Shown here: positions 27,756 through 37,200 of the stretch, one piece after another
Numbering within the stretch: position 1 is the first letter of the stretch
How the letters are laid out: each line of letters starts with the position of its first letter
Source of the DNA: an uncultured Clostridia bacterium
Lineage (GTDB): Bacteria; Bacillota; Clostridia; Christensenellales; Aristaeellaceae
Direction: 5' to 3'
NCBI GenBank assembly: GCA_947166385.1
Contig: CAMVEB010000010.1
Span: 44,233 to 108,232 of the forward strand
Length of the DNA stretch: 64,000 nt
Program-made: the position numbers and the translations under genes
The notes under the pieces: model-generated
Told to the model about the DNA's origin: nothing
Database searches by the model: none
The model's input: only the letters and a program-made list of their open reading frames with translations

Positions 27756-28304
27756 ATGACTGAATTATTCGATATTGTGGATGAGACTGGTCAGCCAACA
27801 GGAAAAGTCATCAGCCGGGACGAAGCGCATCAAAAAGGCACACTTCATCGTACGGCCCATGTATGGCTGGTGAAGAAAAAGCCGGCAGGTTACGATATTC
27901 TTCTGCAAAAGCGCAGCGAAGAAAAAGACTCATTTCCAGGTATGTATGATACATCTTCTGCCGGTCATATTTCCGCCGGAGAAGAACCTCTGCCTTCAGC
28001 ATTACGGGAGCTGAGAGAAGAACTGGGGTTATCAGCATCACCGGAAGAGCTAAAGTATGCCGGAACGTTCCGTATCCAGTATGAGAAAGAGTTTCACGGG
28101 CATATGTTCCGGGACAATGAGGTAACGAGAGTCTATGTATATGATAAGCCGGTAAGCATTCAGGATTTGACGCTCCAGGAAAGTGAAGTCTCCGAAGTGC
28201 GCTGGTTTGATTTGGATGAAGTGTGGGATGAGATACATCGAAGCCGGGAAAGATTTTGTGTCCCGACTGCCGGGCTCAATGTGCTGAGAGAGTACCTGAG
28301 GTGA
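27756..28304 (+). CDS. NUDIX hydrolase (IDI/YfcD-like)
   Basis: ELFDIVDETGQPTGKVISRDEAHQKGTLHRTAHVWLV...GHISAGEEPLPSALRELREELGL (Nudix box). Confidence 0.93.
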   Translation: MTELFDIVDETGQPTGKVISRDEAHQKGTLHRTAHVWLVKKKPAGYDILLQKRSEEKDSFPGMYDTSSAGHISAGEEPLPSALRELREELGLSASPEELKYAGTFRIQYEKEFHGHMFRDNEVTRVYVYDKPVSIQDLTLQESEVSEVRWFDLDEVWDEIHRSRERFCVPTAGLNVLREYLR

Positions 28305-28310
28305 TGCGAA

Positions 28311-29003
28311 ATGAACGCGAAACGCGGATATGTGCCGGAGGATGAAAGGAATTTCTCAATCTCAGCACTGGAAACAATGCGGACTGCTTCCCGTCACATT
28401 AATTATCTGATTAACGAAGGCTATGATCTGAAGTCGGCATCAACCTTTGTGGGAAACCATTTCCTGCTTTCTGAACGCCAGCGGCTTGCCATCGTGAGAA
28501 GCCTGGCTACAAAGGAACAACTGGAGACCCGAATGGGAAAGACAAACGAAAACGGTGCAGAAGTCTGGGTTGATGGCTTCAACATGATTATCACTCTGGA
28601 GGTTCTGTTCTGCGATTCTATCCTGTTTACCTGTATGGACGGAACAATCAGGGATCTCGCTGCTCTCAGAGGGACATATCGGATCATTCCGGAAACAACG
28701 GACGCAACAAGTATGTTGCTTGATGTCTTGCTTGAAGCAGGAGTTGAATCCATTCATATTCTTCTCGATGAGCCTGTATCGAATTCCGGACGATTGAAGG
28801 CTCTTATTGCTGATATCGGGGAAAAGTATCCATTCACCCTGGACATTCAGATCCGAAAGGATGTAGACCACGAATTGTACGGGAAGGAAAATGTGATCAC
28901 ATCGGATTCCGTCATATTGGATAACTGCAAAAGCTGGATCAACCTGACGCCTAAATGCCTGGAAAAGTATGGTGGACATGCGCTGAAAGTGTGGCAAGAA
29001 TAA
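28311..29003 (+). CDS. DUF434/DUF5616 family protein
   Basis: RGYVPEDERNF...VDGFNMIITLEV...TTDATSMLLDVLLEAGVESIHILLDEPVSNSGRLKALI. Confidence 0.75.
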   Translation: MNAKRGYVPEDERNFSISALETMRTASRHINYLINEGYDLKSASTFVGNHFLLSERQRLAIVRSLATKEQLETRMGKTNENGAEVWVDGFNMIITLEVLFCDSILFTCMDGTIRDLAALRGTYRIIPETTDATSMLLDVLLEAGVESIHILLDEPVSNSGRLKALIADIGEKYPFTLDIQIRKDVDHELYGKENVITSDSVILDNCKSWINLTPKCLEKYGGHALKVWQE

Positions 29004-29008
29004 AAAAA

Positions 29009-29030
29009 CGCAGAGTATAGGCACTCTGCG
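29009..29030 (-). terminator. Rho-independent terminator downstream of addB
   Basis: CGCAGAGT (29009-29016) / ACTCTGCG (29023-29030), followed on minus strand by TTTTTTTATT. Confidence 0.8.
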
Positions 29031-29090
29031 CAGGTTTAATACCGGTTATCGCTCACTTGACAATCAGCCTCTATGGCCGATCCTTGTCCT

Positions 29091-32000
29091 TTAAACCTGT
29101 GTAATCTCAATTCTCCGCTTGTGGTCGATCTCAACGATCTTGCATCCGGGGATAGTGCTGTCATGCTTGCAGGCGTTCGGGTGATCACACCAGGTGCAGG
29201 GTGATTCCATTCCATCCTTGACAGGTTTAGGAGAAGCTTCGCCTCTGTAGATCAGCGTCACACGATCCGCTACCGCTCCGATGGCACAGTCTTCTACCGC
29301 GTACATCTCCTCGGCACTGACTGCTGAGACAGTATCGTTTGTTTCCAGCCTTTTCGCAATCTTCACAGGCTTTGCGGCTTCCTGAACCTGTTCCTCATCC
29401 AGAATCATACCGGATGTTTGCAGGTCTTTATCGATCTGTGTGTTGATCTGATCTGCATCCTCACTTCCGACAAGCACATCCTTGATTGGCTGGTAAAGCC
29501 CGCCTGCCGCTTCATAACCATCCAAACCCAGCCTTGCCGCGCGGATATACAGCGGGAGCTGGAGCTGAAGACCGGCAACAATGGAATTCTGTTTGACTTC
29601 CTTGTTGGACATCTTGTTGTCCACAATCATGAAGTACTTTTTCCCGTCTGCGGTTTCCAGTACATCAATACGGTCAATTCGGCCAGAGAAAGCAACAGAG
29701 TCCCCGTCAGAAGTCTTTATCTGTATTGCCGGGATTTTGGTCTTTCCGGTTGCGTCAGGCGTACCAAACGGGACTTCCGCAGCCATAGGCAGGAAGTGCG
29801 GCTTCTGCTGGAACGAGCGCATCATGCTTGCGATGGATGTTCGGACACCGCGGATAATCCCCGCACCCTGATAACGGTGCATGGTGTCAGAAGTCAGAAT
29901 TCCGCCCTCCCATTTCTTTACACGCTCTTTCAAGATTTGGTTCAGGAGCTTCGTTTGCGTTTCCTCGGAAAGATTAGGCCATTCCGGAAGCTTCATGGCT
30001 TTTTCCAGGAACATCTGCAGTACGTCATGGTTGAATGTGCCCTGTTCATTCCGCTGGAAGGCATAGGTCCCAGTCGGAACGAGCCCCAGTCCGTACTGCA
30101 GGAAGTGCCGGTACGGACACGAACCAAAGGTTTCCACGCGGGAGATGGTCATGCCGTGCGTAATGTAGAGCCTCCGGGCCTGCTCCGGCGTGATGCTGGC
30201 AGACGGAACCGTAACATGCAATCCGTTTAGGATGCTTTCGATCTTCTTTTTCCATTCGTCGGTCTTATACAGAGAACTGAGGGCATTCTTCCAAAGAGCG
30301 TCATCCGGAGAATCACCCTGCAGGAAGCTGTCTTTACTATCCTTGGTTTCACGCAGCCTGACAGCCAGCGCTTCCAGTGCAAAGGCCGGTGCAAAGGGCC
30401 GAATGTCCGTTTCCATGAGACCGCCGGTCACGTTCCCAGGATTTGTCTCTTCAATGGTTTTCGACAGCCGCTTGAAAGCAGTGGAAGGAGTCATAACACC
30501 ACCGCTGGGTTTTGCGCTGGAACAGGAAATCATCAGTTCCTGACGCGCCAGGGAAACCGCCTGATAAACATCCTGCTTCTGGCGGGCGGCAAGATCCATC
30601 AGTGATTGACCAATCTTGCTGTACGGCCTTTCCATGTTAAGGGGATCTTCCGTTGCCGCCTCTTCACTTTCTTCGCCTTCTTCATCATCCTCTTCAATTT
30701 CCGGCTCGTGCTGATCATCGGAATACAGTTCTTTGTAGAATTTCTGATTAGCCTCTTCGATGAACTCTTCCAGCTGGCTGCGCTCATGTTCAGAGAGAAT
30801 GCTTGCACTGGCTGCAATCTCATTTTCCTGCAATCCCATGACAATCATGCAGCGGACACCGGAAGAGAAGAACATCTGCGGCGGCGCGACCATGACAGCG
30901 CCGGAGAGCTGCGGCAGGGATTTTATCTTTCTTGAAGCCAGCGAGGATTCAAGCATCGCGCACAGGTCGTGCAGCGGAAGCGGTTCGTCACCGATAAATG
31001 TTGCTACAGTGTCGAGCAGCTCATTGACGGCAGTCCATACCTGCCGGTTTCTGTCAATACCCAGGTCATCTCCCTGAGAAGCCAGGACTTCCTCCTGCGC
31101 CTGAAGACAATCGTAGATCTTTGCATCCGTGACGAACTCAAAGAGGAGCGTTGCGGCCTCTTTGCCGGTGCAGGCTTTCTTGGACAGCTTTTTCTTCAGT
31201 TCAACGATGGGATCGATCAGCGCTTGCCGGAGTTCTTCCAGAGACTGCACTTTCTCTTTTTTGCTGTCCTTTTCGGGAATATGGAACGGTTTCAGCCATC
31301 TTGAGCGATGAATGCCGTTCTCCCGGGCATAGTTTTCCATGTCCATGATTTCTTTGGGCTTCATGTCCGTGAAACCGGTCTTGATCAGCCGAAGTACATC
31401 TTCCTGGCAGAAGTTCAGCCGCAGAATCCGCAGAAGGCTCAGGAAATACTGTGCGTATCCGCTCATCAGGATCGGCTGGTCCTGCTTTGCGTTGAAGGGG
31501 ATTCCGGACGCGGAAAGCGTCAGCGGCAACAGAGAAGGAAGCGTGTTCTGCTCACAGACCGCGATGGCCATATCCTCCCAAGGTATGCCTGCCCGATGCC
31601 AGTCTATCAGCGTCTGACAGGCATGCTGGCATTCCAGATAAGAGTTTTTTGCGTAGTACATGTGAACATGGGACATGTCCGGAACATTTGTCTGAGCCAG
31701 TTCAGCCATGGCGGCTTTCTGGACTGTGCCCGGATCATCCCGGATGACATACGTTTCTTCCTTGTTCTTATAGATTCTCTCGCTGCCGAACTTACCGAGA
31801 GCATAGATATTCTTCTCTACATAGGCAATACCGGCATCGATCTGCGGTATGATTTCCTCCCGCTCAATGGAGTATGCCACATGTTTACGTTTCAGATAGT
31901 ACTTCAGTGCCTGAACAGAATCATTGGCGGCCCTGAATATGTCACGGTCAGGGCCTACGTCATCGCTAATCAGCCCGATCACGATCTCGTCAGCACCGTA

Positions 32001-32642
32001 GCCGTCATCTGAGGAAGCGGCTTCCACAAGGTTCAGGATATCATGTGTAATATAGTCGAAGCCGAAAATCAGAAGCTGACTATTCTGAACGATTCCGCTT
32101 TGGCGAATCAGACTGACAGCGGACATCCATTGACCCACTGTATCCTCAAACCCTTTTTCAAGGATTTGTTGATATCCGTCCCAGATCAGCGCGACATCTT
32201 CCAGTTTTGCTTCCGTGCGGCGGCTGGAGGGCGTATACTGTCTCAGGAATCCAGGAGTCAGCTTGGCACGGGTAAAGTCGTCGATTTGTCCGGCAATCTT
32301 TGCGGCCAGCGTTGGCTGTGCCACAGAATCCTTGTAATACTTGAGTTCGTCCCGATAGTGATGCAGCACCTGGGAGATAATCATGTTCTGTCCGTCACCG
32401 GAGATAGGCTTTTTGTTTCCACGTCCCGTCAGTTCCCGGACTTCACGGATCAGCGAAGACGGAGAGAAGATCTTCAGGTCAAAGATGCCTCCGTCACGGC
32501 TCCGGTTCACGATTTCCGTTTCACAGGCAAGCGTAAAGGATTCCGGAATCAAAACCACCGGATTGGAAGCACGATCTATCTCTTTGATCAGGCTGGGGAT
32601 CAGTCCTGGCGCTCTGGTTGTAACGACGCGAATGAGTGCCAT
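29091..32642 (-). CDS. addB: Helicase-exonuclease AddAB subunit AddB-like
   Basis: 1183 aa; PD-(D/E)XK domain FSGRIDRIDVLETADGKKYFMIVDNKMSNK and Fe-S cysteine pattern CTWCDHPNACKHD near the C-terminus; adjacent to addA. Confidence 0.88.
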   Translation of the reverse strand: MALIRVVTTRAPGLIPSLIKEIDRASNPVVLIPESFTLACETEIVNRSRDGGIFDLKIFSPSSLIREVRELTGRGNKKPISGDGQNMIISQVLHHYRDELKYYKDSVAQPTLAAKIAGQIDDFTRAKLTPGFLRQYTPSSRRTEAKLEDVALIWDGYQQILEKGFEDTVGQWMSAVSLIRQSGIVQNSQLLIFGFDYITHDILNLVEAASSDDGYGADEIVIGLISDDVGPDRDIFRAANDSVQALKYYLKRKHVAYSIEREEIIPQIDAGIAYVEKNIYALGKFGSERIYKNKEETYVIRDDPGTVQKAAMAELAQTNVPDMSHVHMYYAKNSYLECQHACQTLIDWHRAGIPWEDMAIAVCEQNTLPSLLPLTLSASGIPFNAKQDQPILMSGYAQYFLSLLRILRLNFCQEDVLRLIKTGFTDMKPKEIMDMENYARENGIHRSRWLKPFHIPEKDSKKEKVQSLEELRQALIDPIVELKKKLSKKACTGKEAATLLFEFVTDAKIYDCLQAQEEVLASQGDDLGIDRNRQVWTAVNELLDTVATFIGDEPLPLHDLCAMLESSLASRKIKSLPQLSGAVMVAPPQMFFSSGVRCMIVMGLQENEIAASASILSEHERSQLEEFIEEANQKFYKELYSDDQHEPEIEEDDEEGEESEEAATEDPLNMERPYSKIGQSLMDLAARQKQDVYQAVSLARQELMISCSSAKPSGGVMTPSTAFKRLSKTIEETNPGNVTGGLMETDIRPFAPAFALEALAVRLRETKDSKDSFLQGDSPDDALWKNALSSLYKTDEWKKKIESILNGLHVTVPSASITPEQARRLYITHGMTISRVETFGSCPYRHFLQYGLGLVPTGTYAFQRNEQGTFNHDVLQMFLEKAMKLPEWPNLSEETQTKLLNQILKERVKKWEGGILTSDTMHRYQGAGIIRGVRTSIASMMRSFQQKPHFLPMAAEVPFGTPDATGKTKIPAIQIKTSDGDSVAFSGRIDRIDVLETADGKKYFMIVDNKMSNKEVKQNSIVAGLQLQLPLYIRAARLGLDGYEAAGGLYQPIKDVLVGSEDADQINTQIDKDLQTSGMILDEEQVQEAAKPVKIAKRLETNDTVSAVSAEEMYAVEDCAIGAVADRVTLIYRGEASPKPVKDGMESPCTWCDHPNACKHDSTIPGCKIVEIDHKRRIEITQV

Positions 32643-32743
32643 CAGACATCCCTCCTCGTATTATAGAGTAGTAGTTTATAGAGCTCCTCTCCAAGAGCTT
32701 GTGCTACACTGCTGGGGATGCTGTGGATTGGTGCATCCCTCCT

Positions 32744-32821
32744 ACCGCTTGACGGTTCTTGAAAGGCTCCAACCACAGCCCCCTTGTTTGTTCGTTAATC
32801 AGTTAGATACCGCTCGACGGT
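32744..32821 (+). ncRNA. Candidate bridge-RNA region of the IS110 element (two similar hairpins)
   Basis: ACCGCTTGACGGT (32744-32756) and ACCGCTCGACGGT (32809-32821) in the 5' non-coding end; IS110 elements are known to encode bridge RNA in non-coding ends. No RNA evidence here. Confidence 0.4.
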
Positions 32822-32897
32822 TTATATGGAACGAGGTTACGAGTGCAAGAGGTACTGTGGACCCAGCAGCATCAATAAACCAAAGGAGAGAATAACC

Positions 32898-34073
32898 ATG
32901 GTATACCTTGGAATTGATGTCGCCAAAGACAAGCACGACTGCTACATCGTAAACTCGGACGGAGAAGTTCTGGCAGACGTTTTCACCATCCCGAATGACC
33001 AGATCGGCTTCAACCTTCTCTTCCAGACGCTCCAATCTGTAGCACCGGATCTGAGCAAAGTAAAAGTAGGACTTGAGGCTACTGGCCATTACAGCTACAA
33101 CATTCTCGGATTTCTCCTCGGCAAAGGTCTCGCCACCTTTGTCATCAACCCGCTCCACACCAATCTGTTTCGGAAATCAACCAGTCTACGCCGGACGAAA
33201 ACAGATAAAGTGGATGCGCGTACCATTGCAGCGATGTTGGCTTCAGATGTAGTCCTCACGTCCTACACAGCCAAATCATACCACAATGAAGAACTGAAGT
33301 CACTGACAAGATACAGATTCGACAAGGTGCAGGAACGGGCTAAGCTGAAATCATCCGTTGCCCGCCTTGTCAACATCCTGTTCCCGGAATTGGAAAAGCT
33401 GGTTCCAACACTCCATATGCATACAGTTTATGCACTATTGGCCGAATTTCCGGGAGCACGCCAAATCGCATCCTGTCATCTTACCCGGTTAACTCACCTG
33501 CTTTCTGAATCTTCCAAAGGTCGTTACAAACGAGACAAAGCCATTCAGATCCGTGAGACTGCCAGAAACTCTATTGGATCGGTAATGCCTGCCAAATCCC
33601 TGGAGTTAAAACACACCATTCACCTGATCGAGGTTCTCACTGAGGAAATCGATGAAATCGAACTCTCAATTAAGCGAATTATGGATGCAGATCCATCTCC
33701 AATCCTTACGATTCCTGGAATAAGCTACCGGATGGGAGCCATGATCCTGGGGGAAATCGGAGACTTCTCCCGTTTCACTTCACCCGACCAGATTCTTGCT
33801 TATGCCGGGCTGTCTCCGTCTACATACCAATCTGGCAAACTGGACAATGCTTATCCTCACATGGAGAAACGAGGCTCACACTATCTCCGCTTCGCTTTGT
33901 TCAATGCCACCCGGTTCGTCTGCAACTGGGATCCGACTTTCGCTGCATATCTGGCGAAGAAGCGAGCCGAAGGAAAACACTACTACGTTGCCATATCTCA
34001 TGCGGCTAAGAAACTTGTCAGGCTGATCTTCGCTCTGGTCAGATCTGGCCAGGCATATTCACCGGCATCTTGA
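32898..34073 (+). CDS. IS110-family transposase
   Basis: MVYLGIDVAKDKHDCYIVNSDGEVL (DEDD N-domain), HTNLFRKSTSLRRTKTDKVDARTIA, and Tnp20-like LTIPGISYRMGAMILGEIGDFSRFTSPDQILAYAGLSPSTYQSGK. Confidence 0.95.
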   Translation: MVYLGIDVAKDKHDCYIVNSDGEVLADVFTIPNDQIGFNLLFQTLQSVAPDLSKVKVGLEATGHYSYNILGFLLGKGLATFVINPLHTNLFRKSTSLRRTKTDKVDARTIAAMLASDVVLTSYTAKSYHNEELKSLTRYRFDKVQERAKLKSSVARLVNILFPELEKLVPTLHMHTVYALLAEFPGARQIASCHLTRLTHLLSESSKGRYKRDKAIQIRETARNSIGSVMPAKSLELKHTIHLIEVLTEEIDEIELSIKRIMDADPSPILTIPGISYRMGAMILGEIGDFSRFTSPDQILAYAGLSPSTYQSGKLDNAYPHMEKRGSHYLRFALFNATRFVCNWDPTFAAYLAKKRAEGKHYYVAISHAAKKLVRLIFALVRSGQAYSPAS

Positions 34074-34136
34074 TGCTGTACCCTTCGGAGCCTGAACTCT
34101 TTTTCGCTGACGCTCAAGCAGCCGGCGCAGCGAACT

Positions 34137-34259
34137 TTTGACAAACCGAAGCATTCAAGTGCTACACTCCCTTTTTGCGAGGGCGGCTGTAGCTTTGTTT
34201 GCTGTACCCTCCATCGCCCTCGCTCGACCGATCCCAGCACTTGAATGCTGTTTGTCAAA
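34137..34259. repeat. Long imperfect inverted repeat/hairpin in the 3' non-coding end of the IS110 element
   Basis: TTTGACAAAC-CGA-AGCATTCAAGTGCT pairs with AGCACTTGAATGCTGTTTGTCAAA (34236-34259); inner GCGAGGGCG (34177-34185) / CGCCCTCGC (34215-34223). Confidence 0.85.
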
Positions 34260-37200
34260 TGCGGCGGTGGTTTGCGAATTTTCCTCTGATTTCCTCCTCT
34301 CAAAGACTTGACTTTTAATAGTTAGTCTTTCAACGGGGTAGGCTTTGCCGGCACGAAGTGCGAACAGCCACATCTCCTTTACTTTCACGCGGGTAAGTCG
34401 CTCTAGCGCTGCCCGGTACCAGTTCATCTGCATCTCATGCCTGGGAACAAAGGTTTCCGGAGCGGTATCATGATCAGTCTTATAGTCGATCAGAATCCAC
34501 TCATCATTTTCCTTGAAAGCACAGTCAATGATACCCTGAACCATGGTAGGGCCATGAGGATCAATCCGCATGGTGAAGGTGGCTTCACGTTTAATCTCTT
34601 TGCTTTCCAGCATCCGCTTCCCAAGATCGCTCTGGAAGAAGGAAACAACTCCGTTTAACCGGATCATTTTTGCTTCATCCTCTGTCAGAATGTGCCTCTC
34701 CCGCATCCGTGCCATTTCAGCACGGATAATCTGATCAGCGCTGGCTCCTTCTTTCCGAAGCTCATCCAGATTGATCAGGCGGATAAAGCGGTGGGTAGCG
34801 GTACCGATGTTGACCGCGGCAACAGTTTCCTGTTCGTCTTCCAGGAACGCCGGCTTGGAAGCAACAGAACTGAGACGGAAGGTACGAACTGCTTCTTCCG
34901 TCTTTCGTTTATCCTCAAGCGTTTCTTCACTGTCATCATCAGACAGAGGTTTCACATGTTGGGTGATAGTCGTAACGCTGGTCTTCAGCGGAGCAGGCTC
35001 TGCATGCTCCGGAGTAAACAGCAGCATGGGTTCATCGCTTTCGAGCACGCTTTCAATCCGGGAGTCCACGGTGTCCGCCGCTTCCTCTGTTTCTTCAATG
35101 GCCTTTCCGGAAACACAGGAAACCCGCCAGAGATCATCTTCGTTGGTCTCATCAACTTCTGGCAGCTTCACCCGCTGCAGTACGGCAGGCATGATCATAT
35201 CCAGCATGCTGTCCGTCTTCCAGATTCTGGCTGCCCGGGTCTGATTTATCCAGAGCTTTTCGTCTCCTTCTTTGTAGGAGCCGATCAGGCAAAGCTTCTG
35301 CATGGCACGGGTCATGGCCACATACAGAAGCCGAGTACCTTCTGAGATGTTCTTCCGCAATGCCTGAATGTCGAAGGCATCCTTGCCCTGGGAATCCATT
35401 GTGCTGTGCTTTCTGCGCTGAATGGCGGGAAGATAAAGCCCTAACGCACCGCCGGAAGAAGAAACATTGATGCGCAGCTTCTCGTCATTCCGTTTTCTGC
35501 GAATACTCTTCTGCAGATCCATGAGGATAACAACCGGGAACTCAAGACCTTTGCTCTTGTGCATGGTCATGACGCGAACAAAGTTGTCTCCGACACCCAT
35601 GGCAGGATGGTCATCACTGTCGCTCTGCTTAGTTTCGCTGGCTTCCCGAAGGGAACTGATGAAGTCTGACAGCCGCATGTTCCCGGCTTTCTGTCCGTCC
35701 AGTGCTCTCTGGTACAGCGCATCGAGGTTTGCCTGACGCGCTTTTCCGTCCGGATAGGCTCCGCGGGCAGCATATACGCCGGTTTCCCGCATCAGCCACC
35801 AGATGAAATCCGGTACCGGCATGCCCTCGCAGATCTTTCTCCATACGTTCAGCTGATCGACTACCTGCTTACAGCGGATGTCTATCGGTTTTTCGTTCCG
35901 TTCTACGCACAACTCAAAGGCTTCGTAGAAAGGCACATATTCATTCTTCTCAAGCCGGATATCCGCCAGTTCGCTTTCTGTGAACAGGAAAGGCGTATTG
36001 ATCAACGTTCCGACCAGCGCGTCGTCATTGTGCAGGTTGTCGATGACGGTCAGGAGGCTCAGGAAAGACTTAACTTCAGCAAGCCCGAAGAAGTCCGGCG
36101 CGCCTTCATACATGACCGGGATATGCATTTTTTTCAGATGATCCACAATGGCCGAAGCGGCACCTTTGGCGACTTTCACAAGAATGACGATATCCTTGTA
36201 CAGGTAATGCTCCTTGCTGCTGGACTCAGACGAGGGGGTAATCAGGGACTGGATATACCTGCCGGCAACTTCGCATTGGGCCTCCAGTTTATCCGCGTCT
36301 TCTTCGCCTTTTTGTACCAGGAACACATCAATCGGCCCGAAGTCGCCCTCGGCATTGCACCGAAGGTTGTCTTCGGGAATATAGTTCATGTCTGTGATCC
36401 GCTCGTCCATGGCTTCTGTGAACACTTCATTCACGGCATCCACAACGCTTTTACAGGAACGGTAGTTATCCATGAAGAAGATCCGGCGCTCTGTCGCGTC
36501 TGCATCATCCGAATAGGTTCTGCGTTCATGCTCGAATAGATCCGGTTCAGCATGGCGGAATCCGTAAATGGATTGCTTGATGTCACCAACCATGAAGAAC
36601 TGATGCCCAGGGCCCGTCAGGGACTTGATAATGGCATCCTGAATGCCGGAAACGTCCTGGCATTCGTCCACATAAATGTACTTGTATTTAGCCAGCAATT
36701 CATTCCGCTTGTCCGGATCGGACATAATACGGTATGCGATCTGCTCCATGTCAGCGTAGTCAATCGCCCCGGCTTCAAGTTTCTGCTTCTCATACTGATC
36801 AGCGGTTTCTCTCAGAAGCAGCTCCAGTCCCCGCAGTTCCTTCTGGATAATGCCGTTCAAGCGTTCATTCTTTTCGTCCAGCATGGCGTCAATGCGTTTG
36901 ACTGCCGTGGAGAATATGCCGTTGGAGCCTTTCATGCTGTTACGGACAGCATCAAATTGCTTTTTCCAGGCTTTGGTAGCATCATCCGACCCACGGGGAA
37001 CAGTTGGCGCTTTCACAAATGCGGCTCCGGTGCCCTGAAGCAGAGCTTTTTTCTCTTCAATTCCTTCAGTGTGGTCATATTTTTCGAGGAAGTCGGCAAT
37101 CAGGTCATCGTCCGCCTGTACCGTATCGTAGCAGGAAGCCAGGGCAAGCGGGTCCTTCAGGAGTTCCCGCTCCTGCCTCAGGCATTCTTCCAATCCCAGT

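Larger units (their letters stand above)
32658..34299 (+). mobile_element. IS110-family insertion sequence (boundaries inferred; ambiguous within the shared CCTCCTC)
   Basis: DEDD transposase plus non-coding ends; CCTCCTC at both 32651-32657 and 34293-34299; removing the segment restores an addA-stop/addB-start overlap. Confidence 0.82.

Noticed and set aside
23135-29003. CBASS-like interpretation of patatin plus 2H/HD/NUDIX genes
   Set aside because: No CD-NTase (cyclase) or CBASS ancillary genes in the window; kept only as a low-interest inference.
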